Shown here: positions 32,839 through 45,398 of the stretch, in pieces
How positions within the stretch are numbered: the stretch's first letter is position 1
How the letters are laid out: the number at the start of each line of letters is the position of its first letter
Origin: Codonopsis lanceolata
Lineage: Eukaryota; Streptophyta; Magnoliopsida; Asterales; Campanulaceae
NCBI GenBank assembly: GCA_013146195.2
Contig: CM028377.1
Location: 166,511,824-166,575,823 of the forward strand
Direction of reading: 5' to 3'
Length of the DNA: 64,000 bases
Notes under the pieces: generated by a model
Database searches by the model: none
The model's input: only the letters and a program-made list of their open reading frames with translations
What the model was told of the DNA's origin: nothing
Program-made: the position numbers and the translations under genes

Positions 32839-35548
32839 CTACCAAGGCCTTTTCCCTTTGCCTTTGTTTGCTTTGCCTGCCTCTTCTTTATCTTTTCTCT
32901 GCCGTTCAAGTTCTTCGACTCTTCTGGTGTACTCATCATCGGCAGAGGTAGGAGGTCTGGTGGGGTGAGAATGGTAGTCCAGTTCTTCACGTAGATGGTT
33001 GTTCTCTTCCATTAGAATCTTGTTGATAGACCTCAGTTGTCTCTCCTCCGTGATGGCCAGATCACGATCACGCTTGATATTGATCACATCATGAGACGCG
33101 TTGAGAGCCATGTTGTTGAGCTCGAGAACATGAGGGCGTTCGCTTCTCAGATGGAGAGTGATGTTGTGGAAGAGCTGGTAGAACAGAGTTGAGTAGAGCA
33201 TCACGCATACCTTGCGTTGAGCTTCCACGTTGAGCTTGATGTCAGTGGACTCGTGCTTCATCTATCCAAACCGTGTCCACACATCTTCTTGAAACTGGCG
33301 AAGAATGGCAGCATTTCTATCTGTTGCCTTGGACGTGGCAGCTGCAAGCTCAACGACAGCTGTGGAGATGCTGGTTAGTTCTCCCAGTCTGTCGTAGATA
33401 GCGTCCAGGCGGGTCAAAATTTCGAGTTGGCCGGTTGGGATGGAGAAGGGTCCAGGCCAATATGTACGTGCTCAATGCCGGCAGAGGAAGTGGCGTCGGC
33501 AGAGGCTGTGGGTCGGAAGGGCTGGAAAGGTGGAGTGGAAGAGTTGGATGAGGTTGAGTCGCGAGAAGGGAAGGTATGGGCAGAAGAGGAGTTGGTTTTT
33601 GGGGGAGAGGAAGGAGGGGTTGGTGGAGAATCTAGCTCAATGTCAATGTTGGAGTTGTCACTGACGATTGATGGTTCTGGTAGGGGGTCGGTAGAGAACC
33701 AGAATGAGGGAGCAGGATTGAAGAGGGATTTGGGTTTGATTAGGGTAGGTTGGGATGAAGGTTGGGGGAAGAGATCTGCTACTGATGAGAGTTCAAATAA
33801 GAACTTCGAGGCAGCAGAGTCTAAGGGTTTTATAGGAGTGGTTTGGGTTCATTCGGATAGTGTAGTTTGGGTGGTTGGGTTACGAGGGGGTGAAGATGGG
33901 GTAGATGGGTTTGGAGAATAATTGAAGGGTGAAGGAGGGGTTGGAGAGGTTGATCTTGTAGGCTCCTCCTGTGTTCGTGGCTCCTCCTGAGGGATAGACT
34001 CCTCCGGAGGGGTTGATTCCCTCTGAGTAAATGACTTAGTGGGATTGGGTTGTGAATCGGTAGAAGGGGTAGAAGGTTGAGTGCCGGCAGACTTCCTTTT
34101 CTGCCTTAGCAGCTGAATAGGAGGTTCAGATGCTTCATCGGCAGAGGTAGTAGGGTCTGCTGGTGGCTAGGTTGGAAGACCTTTACGTAGTCGCCTACGT
34201 TTAGGTTTGGGTGAGGGTGAGGGTGAGGGTGAGGGTTGGTCAGAAGAAGGTTTTCGTTTAGGTTGAGGAGATGGTTGGGGAGTGGAGGTTGGAGGTTGGA
34301 GGTTCAGGTTGAGATAGCTGGGGTGATGAAGACTTACCAGCAGCGGCAGAGGAGCTGCAAGCAGACTTGTCACGTCTGCCAGCCTTCAGTTCTTGCCGTA
34401 TCCACTTAGCTTGAAGTCTTTCAACCTCTTCTTCCGCCCTTGCCTTCTTGGCCTTAGCTACTTCCTTCTGCTTCAGCAGTCACTTAGACTTTGCAGCCAT
34501 ATCCTTGGTTTTTTGGAGAATATCGCGAGCAAGTGTAGGGTCTCCTTTTCCCCATTTGGCCGCTGCAGAGTGATATCCCTTGCCTGCAGCATCATGCGCG
34601 TCCATGTCGAAACGCGTGATGACCATTGGTGAAGGCTTGGCAACTTTGTCAAGTGAGATGTTGGGTAGCCCTCGTTGCTGCCTTCGTTTGTTCTCGTAGT
34701 CCATATACTTCTTGAAGAAGGTGGTCGTCATCTGTTTGTCTTTGGCCACAGCAATGAGCTCATCCTTTTTAACGGAAGAGTTGATTTACGGCGTGTCCCG
34801 TAGAAGGGTGTTGATAAGCCTGACAAATGGCCTTTTGAAGTTGGGGCTTTCCTTCACTTTTGCAACATAGTTGTGCAGCTCATTGTAGATTATAATGCCA
34901 TAGTTGAAGTTGAGTCTATAGAAAGACGGCACTTGTAAGGTTGAGCTGTTGGGCAGTGAACATGTCATGGGCCCCATTCTCGAACAGTAGACCTTTGTCA
35001 AGCAGATGGCTGGTATAGTAGACGTCCAAGGGAAATAGGTTTCTTAGCATTTTCCCTTGAGGTTCCCTTGGAGTATTAGGTCCCCTCATTGCTTCCCAAG
35101 CATGGTCAGCCTCAGCAATGGATAACTCAGATTCTCCGCCATATCGAACTCCAGTGATTCTGGAAATCACTTTGGCAGAAATGGAGATAGGTCGTCCTCG
35201 AATCCATCCACGCATCACGGACGGAGTCTTGGGGTCGATGACCATTCTTTGATAGAATTCCTCAGCGAGGAGGATGTTGTAGTTGTCGTCGTATAGGCAG
35301 AAGAGCAGTAGAATTCCCGACTCGTTCATATCCTCGCAAGCTTTGACTCCGGCGACGAATGTGCAGACAGTTTTGAGGTCAATGCACATGCCGGGTAGAT
35401 ATGTCTTCGGGTCCAGAGCCACAATAACGTCATGAGGAAGAGGAAATGAAGGGTATCCTGGAAGGTTGATGTCCTGACCAAGTGGAATGACCTTCTCAGG
35501 GTCAAACGCCTTCCTACTGTCGCTTTTTGACTTGGAAGAGGATTTCAC
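32839..35548 (-). pseudogene. Third ORF region downstream of pol (envelope-like position)
   Basis: Starts at 35548 with a lysine/serine-rich N-terminus, then a globular part of about 200 residues (GWIRGRPISISAKVISRITG near residues 128-147). After frame changes come a KKYMDYENKRRQQRGLP block, a proline-rich PSPSPSPSPKPKRRR stretch (about 34200) and a coiled-coil segment with RVEELERQRKDKEEAGKANK ending at 32839. Some Sireviruses carry an envelope-like ORF at this position. I see no signal peptide or clear membrane anchor here, so the role is unknown. Several stops interrupt it. Confidence 0.6.
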
Positions 35549-36284
35549 CTACAAAAACACATTCATAAATTAGGGCTTTTGTCCTGACATAACAAACAAT
35601 CAAAGATTTCATTTTTGTGAAATAAATTGAAATTTCCGATGAAAATTTTGAAACCCTTGAATGTCTAGATAGATAAAACAGAGAAACAATAACAGAAGAT
35701 TTCTCATAAAAAATGAGTATTCAAAGTATAGAGAAAAATGTTAGTTTCAAGGTTTTCAGATGAATAACAATGGTGGAAACCGTCCAGATACGCAAAGCGT
35801 CCTTTCGGATTCCTTAAAAAAATAACTCAAAAGAGGAAATACTAAGCATAAATTTATGGATAGCAAACCAGAAGAGTAATGAAGAGCTTACCATTGTCGT
35901 TGTAGGGAAGAAGTAGTAGATTATAGATGAAGAGAGAGAAGGAGCAGTTGCAGAGAGAAAGAGAGGGTTTGAGTAGAGAGAGAAATATTAGAGAGAGAGG
36001 TTTCGTAAAGTTTTGGAAAGGGTGGTTCAGAGTCTATTTAAAGGAGAGAAAATATTTTTTGAGCGAAAAGTTGTAACTTATGATATTTTCAAAGTAATTA
36101 AGAAAAAATGACTTTTAACCCCTTTTCCTTTTTCAAAAACCTTTTCCGCTTAATAGACTAAACAATTGAAGTACTAACCTGGTAAAAGCAAAGAACTTAA
36201 GTCTGCCATTAGAAGGCAAATAAAGTCTGCTGGTTAGTAGTAGTTTAAGTCTACCGGTATGAAGGAAAAACTTAAAATTAGAAA

Positions 36285-37730
36285 TTAAGCAGTAGGATCA
36301 ATCATACCAAGATTTCTCTTTAAATAAGCAAACCTGGTTGCATCCAGTGGCTTGGTGAGGATGTCAGCCAATTGATGTTCAGTTTGAATATATTCCAGAC
36401 TGATGTTACCTTTCTCTACATGATCTTTGAGGAAGTGATAACGAATATCAATGTGCTTTGTCATTGAGTGCATCATTGGATTTTTGAGACTGAAATTGTA
36501 GAAGTATTGTCACACATGATTGGACAATTTGCAGTCTTGATGTTGTAGTCCACTAGTTGCTGCTTCATCCATAGTAGTTGAGAGCAACAGCTGCTGGCAA
36601 CAATGTATTCTGCCTCAGTGGTTAAGTTTGCAACTGATCCTTGCTTCTTGCATGACCATGAGACAAGTCTATTTCCAAGAAATTGACAGGTCCCACTGGT
36701 GCTTCTTCTGCTCACTTTGCAGGCTACATAGTCTGCATCTGAGTACCCAACTAGATCGAAGCTGTTGCGTTTTGAATACCAGATACCCAGATTTGTAGTT
36801 GTTGAAACATATTTGATGATACGTTTGGCAGCAAGTAAATGTGATTCCTTTGGATCTGCCTGAGATCTAGCACAAACACAAACATCAAACATTATATCAG
36901 GTCTACTAGCAGTAAGGTAAAGAAGTGAACCTATGATTCCTCGATACTTGGTCACGTTCTCTTGTTTCCCTTTTCATCTTTGTCAAGATGGTAGTCGGTA
37001 GACATTGGAGTCTCGGATCCTTTAGCTGAATCAAGACCAAATTTCTTGATGAGTTCTTTTGCATATTTGGTTTGGCTGATAAAGATCCCGTCTGAGGTCT
37101 GTTGAATCTGAAGTCCTAGAAAGTATGTGAGCTCTCCCATCATGCTCATCTCGAACTTACTTTGCATCAGCTTCTCGAATCTTTTGCACAGGCTTTGATT
37201 TGTAGATCCAAAGATAATGTCGTCCACGTAGATTTGTACCAGAAGAGAATGACCTTTATGCTTTAGGATGAACAGAGTTATGTCTATTCTTCCTCTCACG
37301 AATCCTTGTTCAATTAATAACTTAGATAGAGTTTCATACCAAGCTCTGGGAGCTTGTTTCAGGCCATAGAGTGCTTTCTTGAGTCGGTACACTTGATCAT
37401 GCTTATCTTGAATGACAAAACTTGGAGGTTGTTCAACGTATACCGTTTCTTGAAGATCACCGTTGAGAAATGCCCTCTTCACACCCATCTGATAAACTTT
37501 GAAGTCCATGAACGAAGCATAGGCTAGAAAGAGTCTTATTGCCTCTAATCTAGCAACATGAGCAAATGTTTCATCGAAGTCAATTCCTTCTTCCTATCGG
37601 TAGCCTTGAGCAACCAATCTAGCTTTGTTTCTGGTGACGTTTCCATCTTCATCTCTCTTGTTCCTGAATACCCACTTGGTGTCGATGACTGGATGGCCAG
37701 TCGGTCTTTGAACTAAGCTCCACACTTTGC
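36285..37730 (-). pseudogene. Copia reverse transcriptase and RNase H
   Basis: RT shows KKALYGLKQAPRAWY, the catalytic YVDDIIFGSTN and GELTYFLGLQI. The first catalytic motif, normally MDVKSAFLNG in copia, reads MGVKRAFLNG here, so the aspartate is lost. A stop lies just upstream at about 37595. RNase H has SDADYVACKVSRRSTSG, TTEAEYIVASSC and CDNTSTISVS. A frameshift near 36475 moves the C-terminal KHIDIRYHF and LADILTKPL block to another frame, ending at 36285. Confidence 0.92.
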
Positions 37731-37735
37731 ATCTT

Positions 37736-39231
37736 TCAAACTAGGTTCAGCTCTTCTTGCATAGCTTCAATCCAGTAATGGTCTTCGATAGCTTCTTCAA
37801 TCTTCTTGGGCTCAATTTCAGACACGAATACGAATGCAAACATAGTCTCATTTCGAACTCTATTCCTCGTACGAACTCCTGAGTTGGGATCACCAATGAT
37901 TAGAGAGATGGGGTGATCTCTTGTTTCAATAACAGTTGGAGGAAGATCACTTCTGGTGAGTTCTTCCCTTAACGAATCTGGAGAAGGTAGAGAAGGAGAT
38001 TCACCAAAATCAGGTTCAGAAGAGATAGGGTCTTCAAAACCTTCATTTTCTGGTGAACAAGAAGGGTGAGTGATCTGCAAAGGTGTTTGAGGTAGAACAG
38101 AAGAGATGGGTTCAGGGTCAATAGAAGAGTTAGAACTGGCACTAGCAGAGTTGAAGTCTGCCGGTGCAGGGTTAGCAGAACTGGAAGGGACTATAGTTGG
38201 AGGATTCTGAGGTGAAGTAAAAGTAGAAGCGTTATTTGTACCTGTCTCAACATCATCAGCAACATTCGGAGCCTTTCGAGGCTCTAGTAAATCATATTCA
38301 TCAAAAGTAACATGCGCAGATTCTAAGATTTTCAAAGAAGTTTTGTTGAATATGCGAAATGCTTTTGAATGTTTGGAATAGCCCAGAAAAATTCCTTTGT
38401 CTGATTTTGAATCAAATTTACCTATATATTCTTTTCCATTACATAGAATAAAACATTTACAGACGAAGATTTTGAAAAATCCTATGTTTGGGGCTCTTCC
38501 TCTCCATATTTCATATGGAGTTTTGTTATGAAACTTGTTTACCAGGGATCTATTATGGGTAAAACATGCAGAGTTGACAGCTTGTGCCCAGAAGTACTTC
38601 GGAAGTCTTGCTTCTACCAGCATAGTTCTTGCTGCTTCAATGAGTGTTCTGTTCTTCCGTTCAGCTACACCATTTTGTTGAGGAGTTCCGGCAGCAGAGA
38701 AGTTGTGGTCAATCACGTGGTCATCGCAATATCTTTCAACACTGTTGTTCTTGAATTCGGTGTCGTTGTCTGATTTGATGTCACTAATGTCTTCAAGCTT
38801 TTAGGTTTGAAGTCTCTGAAAAGAGCGGTGACCAGATCATATGTCTCATCTTTTGAAGTCATTGTTTCGATCCAGGTGAACCTAGAGTAGTCATCAACTA
38901 CTACAAGTGTGTACTTGTCTCCAGAGATACTGACTGTAGTGATTGGTCCAAAAAGATCCATATGCAGAAGTTGAAGAGGTCTGGTCGTTGACATGACAAA
39001 CTTTCTTTTGAAGGAAGACTTGGAAAGTTTTCCTAATTGGCAAACTTTGCAACTTCTGTCATGGTCGGCAGACACCGTAGGTAGACCTTTGACAAGCCCA
39101 TCTTTGGAGAGCTTGGAGAGGTACTTGAAGTTGAGGTGACTGAGACGCTTGTGCCAAAGCCAACTGTTGTCACGAATGTTGTTAGCAACTAGGCAAAGGC
39201 TGGAGGATCTCCCTAGAAGGTTTAAGTCCAT
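37736..39231 (-). pseudogene. Copia GAG-pre-integrase and integrase
   Basis: The HHCC zinc-binding region reads WHKRLSHLNF ... CKVCQLGK. The DDE core has LHMDLFGPI, SDND and GVAERKNRT, so all three acidic residues are visible. A frameshift near 38780-38800 separates the first from the other two. The C-terminal part has GRAPNIGFFKIFVCKCF and GIFLGYSKHSKAFRIFN, followed by the integrase-RT linker with the NSGVRTRNRVRNE phrase. Translation stops before RT. Confidence 0.92.
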
Positions 39232-39980
39232 GACATAGACGTTTCCTTATCTATTGCCGGTCAGTAACGTTTAGTAGGATTCACGATCTTTGATGAGACA
39301 TTGGTTGGAGGAGAATTGGCAGATGAGTCCTTTGTCGCAGAATTGGGATATGCTCAGAAGATTATGCTTTAAGTCATTCACTAGAAAAACTTTGTTGATG
39401 CAGAGACTTCCTCTAGTGATTGAGCCATACCCAATTATTTTCCCTCTTCCATTGTCGCGAAAATCACCATAGGACCTTTAACTTCAGCTATATCTGAGAG
39501 TAGACCTCTGTTCCCTGTCATGTGTCTTGAACAGCCACTATCAAGGTACCAGATGTCCTTATCTTCTGAATCTATAGCCATGAAGCAGACCTCACTGAAG
39601 CGATCGTATGCTTGTCTCAAGGTCTCCTTGGGATCCTTCTTGAAGGAGTCAAATTGCTGGATGAAGGTATACTTTCTATTGTGTTTTGTGTCTTGGTCTC
39701 CTTCCAAGTATTCGACAAGAGCCTCCCACATTTCTTTTGCAGAAGTACACCGGATCACTTGTTGGTAAGTGCTGGTGTCTAGTGAGCTAGTTATGATGTT
39801 GATGGCTTTGCTGTCTAGCTCTACTAGCTTTCTATCATCCTCTGTCCATTCAGATTCTTCTTTGGGTACTTCAGCAGGATTTCCAATGATGGATGCTAGA
39901 AGGTTAACCTTCATTGGTACATGTTGTCTTGCTAGTACGCATTTCCACAACCTGTTGTCAATAGAATTCATAAAATGCAT
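39230..39980 (-). pseudogene. Gag-protease remnant with deletion
   Basis: The gag N-terminal half (EWTEDDRK, KEMWEALVEYLEGD, QQFDSFKKDPKE) passes directly into the protease motif DIWYLDSGCSRHMTG. The zinc knuckle and C-terminal gag normally between them are absent, so a deletion removed them while keeping the frame. Protease has the DSG active-site triad. The frame fails soon after at about 39435. Confidence 0.88.
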
Positions 39981-40128
39981 TACCTTATCCTTCTAAACAT
40001 CGAAATGGCCTTCGTCTAATATTGGGACGTGGTTCCCATTTGATGTAGGCAGCATGTAGTGTGTTTGTACCATTGGATCGTGACTCTCAAGAGTTTAGTC
40101 ATGGAAAAACTAGTTTTCGAAGAGTTAA

Positions 40129-40140
40129 GCTCTGATACCA
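40129..40140 (-). other. Primer binding site (Met-tRNA type) of the Sirevirus
   Basis: Reverse complement reads TGGTATCAGAGC, two bases inside the 5' LTR edge at 40143. Confidence 0.92.
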
Positions 40141-40142
40141 AT

Positions 40143-41398
40143 TGTTAGTCCCAAAAGGTACAATAATAAGTTAGAAGGGGGGGGGGTTTGAATAGCTTAT
40201 TAGACATTTAAAAACTTTTCGTAAAAGTTCTCAAAACAAGCACTTGCAATCTATTAAAGAGATTGAAGTAGCGGAAGTCTTATAAGGAAGTCAGTTCAGG
40301 TCTGCCGGTGAAGCACTACCGGTAGACTTGGCTGAATACTCAAGTCTGCAGTTGAAGCGATAAGTTAAGAGATATGAAATAGTATAAAGCAGTAAACAAC
40401 AATAATGAAAGAACACAAGTATTTTGAGATGGTTCAGACTATAAAGAGTGCTACGTCCACCACCAAGGCAGTCAACCTTGGATTTAAATGTGCACTATGT
40501 TTTCAACTAGTTCTATTACAAAGAGTTCCAATGGATCGTGTACAAAATATTTGACTTGTGTTTGGGGGTTGGGAATTGAATATCTGGATAAACAGAATAT
40601 TCAATGGTGCAGAAGAATAGTTAAAGCAAACAACAATAAGAAGTTTAAGATAAAGTGTTGATGTAGATCTTCTTGTTGTTGTTGAGGACTTCTTGATCAG
40701 TTTATGATCTCTTGAATGCACTGAGTATATAAGACTTGAAGTTGTTGGAGAATTTCAGAGCATTGTTTTCTTCAGTCTTTAATGACAATATTTATAGCTG
40801 GGGCATTCTTGAGACCGTTTGGAGAAGACGAAGAGTAACAACTCTATTAGGTTGAATGCATTGAATGCATGGAGCTGACTTGTAGATTTCGTCTTCACTG
40901 ATACTGAGCAGAGAATGGTGCAGAGTTGTTGCAGTAGCTGGCAGGTGAGCGATCAGAGTTGCAGACCTGCAATAGTTGGTACAGACTGTAAGTGTCAGTC
41001 TGTTCACCTTCTCTGTCATTGTTCAGAAGGCGAAAGTCTTCATGCTTTTCGGAAAGCTGGCCAGGCGTGTCTGAGAAGTCAAGAGCTGAGAGAGGATTGG
41101 TTTAATTCAAATTCAAACTGATAAAAGTCGAATTTAATTAATCCACTAAAAGCTTTGAGGACACGTCATGCTTGAGTAGATGCAGACAATTTCTGCCGCT
41201 GGATGCTGAAAGAGGTCTTCCGGTGAAGCTTTGTTGAATGTCTTCCACTGAACCTGTAAAGCCTATAAAAGCTATTCTATGGAAAAGTTCTATACACAGT
41301 TGTCACGCTAATTGATACGCAGCCCAATTAGTCACTAATGTATAAAACAAATGTAGTGTATGAACAGATGTAAATCAAAATATAAATGAGAAACAACA
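40143..41398 (-). repeat. 5' LTR of the Sirevirus
   Basis: 1256 bp, paired with 31184-32444. Base changes and small indels are scattered along the alignment, more than in the 2698-8037 element, so this insertion looks older. Confidence 0.92.
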
Positions 41399-41403
41399 AT
41401 CTA

Positions 41404-42254
41404 GCTAATGTTTTGGCTGAGACACTTCAAGTGAGTATTCTGCTTGAGAGAATATGAATGCTTCAGTTATTTCTTCAAGTGGTTCATGTGAATCTATGTA
41501 GAGATTCTTGAACCGAAATCCATTAGAAACACATTTGAAATTTGAAAAGTTTTAATAATTCAAGAGTATATCTCTCGCAAGATATTTCATAGATACCGTA
41601 AGATAGAGCTTACTAAGAGAGGCTTCTAGAAAGCACAAACAAGGAAATCGGTTAGTACCAATAGCGTTTTTTCATAAATGGAAACATGTTGATATAACTT
41701 ATTCTAAAAGCGATTATGCTAGCCGACAAAGGTCAGCTGAGTATTAACTTAAAATCAAAGTTATATAATATTTAGCATGTGATCAGCCTTAATGATTTTA
41801 ACCAAATCTAAATATGCATATTTCAACAATCTCCTCCTATTTGCTTAAATCTATTCACTTAAGCAGAGAGATAGAAAGAATAGATAAGACAAATAATTTA
41901 GAGACATATATTCAGCCTGTAGAAGAGGTTAGATGAATCTTTATCTAAAATAGAGATATTGTATCAAGAGATAAGTACTTAAAGCAGTTTATGACATGAA
42001 TTAAAAAGTATTTTGAGAGAATAAGAGTCAATCTTGAGAGGCTCCAGATCCTTCTTCTAGCATGTGTTGAGTTGGTTGAGCTGGAGGGATGTCAACTGGA
42101 ACTGGAGGGATGTCAGCTGGCTGAACTGGTACTGCATCATTTGATAGAGGATCAGCTGGAGCAGGGACATCTTCACTGAACACTCTAAGCCCTAGAATCC
42201 ATCTTAGTTCCTTGTTTTCCAGACTAAGAACCTTTGCATACTCTCTATGCTTCC
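41404..42254 (-). repeat. Rest of the older copia LTR and its interior end
   Basis: 41404-41828 completes the LTR begun at 30559 and ends TTTCAACA. A purine tract (ATCTCCTCCTATTTGC on plus) starts at 41829, as in a 3' LTR of a minus-strand element. The interior includes a short reading frame (42028 to the edge at about 42254) rich in P, A and V with repeated PADIPPVPVDIPP-like text, cut off by the LTR at 42255. Confidence 0.6.
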
Positions 42255-44551
42255 TGTTGGTCCACATGATTGCTCAAATAGGCTAGAGGGGGGGTGAATA
42301 GCCTATTATGTTGCCGTTTAAAACTTTTCTTTTCATTGTGACTAAGTAAAGCATAGGTTTAAAGGCATAGACAGTAGTTAGCACGCTGAGCAGATCTGCT
42401 GGTATTTGAGAAGCAGCAGACTTGCTCACTAAAGAATTATGAACTCTGCTGGTGAACTGTCTTTTTAAATCAAAATCATGTTTGAAAGAATTTAAGCAGC
42501 GGAAATAGTTAGGCTTAGATTTAGAGAAATATTAAATGGTTGTACACGAATATATGATCAGAACAACATCACACTTAATTCTTCTTCCAAATGCAGATTG
42601 AATGATAAGAGATAAGTCAATTTATAAAAGCTTATAGAGAGTTAAAGACTGAATGATAAGAGATAAGCCAATTTAAAGAAATTCTGAATTTATTCAAAGA
42701 TAAATTATAGAATACATTAGCCTAGACTCTCTATGAAAAACTCTGTCCTCGTCCTTCCAAGCCTTTATTCTTTACTTAATCGTTCATAGACAAACACTTA
42801 CGTAGAAAGAACAATAGGAGATAAGAACGAGGGACAGACATGAGAAGACACTATTTGAGGTCGTTCAGATAAAAAATTATCTGAACGATTGAGTGCAAAG
42901 CACTCAGCCCTCTATGATGATTGATTATTGCACAATCAACAACATTTGTATGTGAATACAAATATGAAGATATGAATGCAATATTTACAGACAACTCTTC
43001 ATCTTCTTTGGGCACCATCTGAAATCAATCTTCAAATCGATCCAAGAGCTTGACCTCTAGCTTTAGGAATATGGTCCTGAAGCTTAAGCTAAAGGCTGAG
43101 TTCTTCGAAGAAGGATGAAGAACTCAAATCAAGAACTGGGTTCTTGACCAAGACGTCGATCTTAGTCTATTGAAGCTTCTGGTCTCTCTCTTCTTCTTCA
43201 ATGCGTGTATCCTTAGCAATCCACAGAGAGTGTTTTGCTAAGGTCTGGGAAGCTCACTGCAACTTGTCTGTGAAGATCTGAGATGTGTTGGTGAAGACGA
43301 TCTCTTGCAGATCTTACAACTACTTTGAAGTTCTTGATGCAGATCATTTGTTAACTAATGTGTTGGCTCCGTTCGTTTTCGCTTCATATTTTTGAAGAGG
43401 AGGATGAGAGATTTCTTTTTATAGCTCAGTGTCAGTTGATCGTTGAGAGATGAAGATGATTTTTCTATCCGTTAGAAAAATGTCGTTGTTGAAATCCATC
43501 GGATAGAGATGTGGTTCACTGGATCTTTGACTGTTGGATAAAAGCTTTGTCTTGCAGATCCTGAACTGGTTTCCCGTCAGACTTTATTGATAAGTCTCTG
43601 AAAAGTGAGTCTAACATCTGATGCACTCTCAAGTGGTCTGTCCAATAAAGTAGATTCCTTTGACTTTCTTCGGACCACGTGAGTGATAGAAAGGTCTACA
43701 ACATCACAGGTGTCAGGCTTCATGAAGATTTGAATTTCTCTTGAAGCTTGAACACATTTGTCTTGTCTTGATCTACTACAGGTCTGTCTCTTCGTAGCAC
43801 GTGCAGAACTAAGTCTGCTGGTGTGACGTTCAATAATGAGTCTTCTTGTAAGAAAGTATTGCTGGTTGCTGTTGTGAACATTCACGCCATAGCAAGTCTG
43901 CTAGTAGCTAGTCTTCAAGATATTTCTATGATGCACTTGATGAATCTGGTGGTGACGAGTCCTTTGAGAAACTTTGACACAACAGCACGTCTGCTGGTGG
44001 CAAGTTTTCAAAGTGTCATGTAGTGCATATGACAAGTCTACAGGTGACAAGTCTTCAGAAAATCTCGATGCTTCAGTAAATCTGCTGGTGCTGGTGCATA
44101 TGAAGTGCTTGGTCTTTTCAATCATCGTATAGAAGGTAGGACTAGATTAGGACAACCTAACCTAAGACCTATGTGTTGTCAAACAAGTTACCACACAAAT
44201 CGGTACGCATCCCTCTTAGCCACTTGTTATGACACACAGTAATGGTAACAAGCAAATCAAAATATTTGGAATATGCAAGGTGATAAGTTGATTATCAAGA
44301 AGCATATTCCAATAATCTCCTCCTATTTGCTTAGAACCATTACAAGATGACATATACAAAGCACTGAAGCATTTATCACGACATATAAATAACATGCCCA
44401 CAATGATTGATCATTTTATCTCAAGGCATGCCCTATGTTGATAATTACAAGAACAATGGGATTTGTATAGTCTACTATTGCTATTACAGACTCGATAAAT
44501 CAAAGTACTGAACAGGTAAAGCAATAGTGAAAAACATTTTAGATCACTTAG
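42255..44551 (-). mobile_element. Truncated copia-type element: LTR plus interior end
   Basis: LTR 42255-44314 (TGTTGGTCCAC ... TTCCAATA, the last CA mutated to TA) is the reverse homologue of 8460-10504. It is followed by a purine tract and about 235 bp of element interior (44315-44551), then broken by the Tat-like element at 44552. It is inserted into the interior of the older copia element to its left. Confidence 0.75.
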
Positions 44552-45091
44552 TGTAGACACCCCAATTTCGTACCCCTGGTATGTAACATGGCATAAAATA
44601 TCAAGAACTGTTAAAAGGACTAACGGATGCAAGTTACAGGGTTAAAAAGGCAAAAGATGCAAAAGAAATGAAAGGATGCATGAACAGTAAATTACAGGGG
44701 CCAAAGCATCAAAAAGTGAAGGAAAAAGGAGCATGGCGCCGCCCCCATTACCTTCTGGCGCCGTGCCCACTATCCTTATGGGTAGCGCCTAATAGTGCCT
44801 TGTGCACTGTAGCTTTTTGCCTCCGGTACAATCTCTCAAGCACGCGGTACAAGCCGATGAAGCACAGAAGAAGAAAACTTAATGACGAAGGAGTCCCTTC
44901 TCCAGCCAATAAATAGAGGCATCCGGGTAGTGAGAAAACACACCGCTAACTTCACACTCATCGCACACACTTCACACACCGCTTATGTTTTACGCAGAAA
45001 GTGATCGTCCTAAGAGATATCCCTCCTATAAACCTCAAATCTCCGTCAAATCTCCCCCAAATACAAAACCAACCGGTTAAAGTGAACCTTA

Positions 45092-45336
45092 AGGGCTTGT
45101 TTGGTAACCATTTCGTTTCTAATATTTTTGTTTCTATTTCTAATATTTGTGAAAAATAGAAATAGAAATACGTTTGACAATCATTTCTATTTCTGATAAA
45201 CTAGAAACGTTTCTTATTATTCCCCAAAATTTAGAAATGAAAAAAAACGTTTCTTTTTTAAGAGAAATGATTCTTTTTCGAAACTTAGAAGAGTCAAGGT
45301 CGGTCAACTTAAATGAGGTCTAGCCTTCGAACTTTG

Positions 45337-45398
<62 letters not shown>

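Larger units (their letters stand above)
31184..41398 (-). mobile_element. Sirevirus-type Ty1/copia retrotransposon with extra 3' ORF, decayed
   Basis: Full 10.2-kb element in minus orientation: 5' LTR 41398-40143, primer site 40140-40129, gag-protease remnant, integrase, RT-RNase H, a third ORF region, polypurine tract and 3' LTR 32444-31184. A perfect target duplication ATCTA lies at 31179-31183 and 41399-41403. Domain order PR-INT-RT-RH defines Ty1/copia. Wording such as YRGIIGSLLYLTASRPDI and the long third ORF region after pol fit Sireviruses (recall). Stops, frameshifts and a deletion show it is inactive. Confidence 0.93.

Noticed and set aside
33427..33921. Long plus-strand open frame of 164 codons
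   Set aside because: It is the antisense of the proline-rich and low-complexity part of the Sirevirus third ORF region; glycine- and glutamate-rich composition and lack of any domain make it a shadow.
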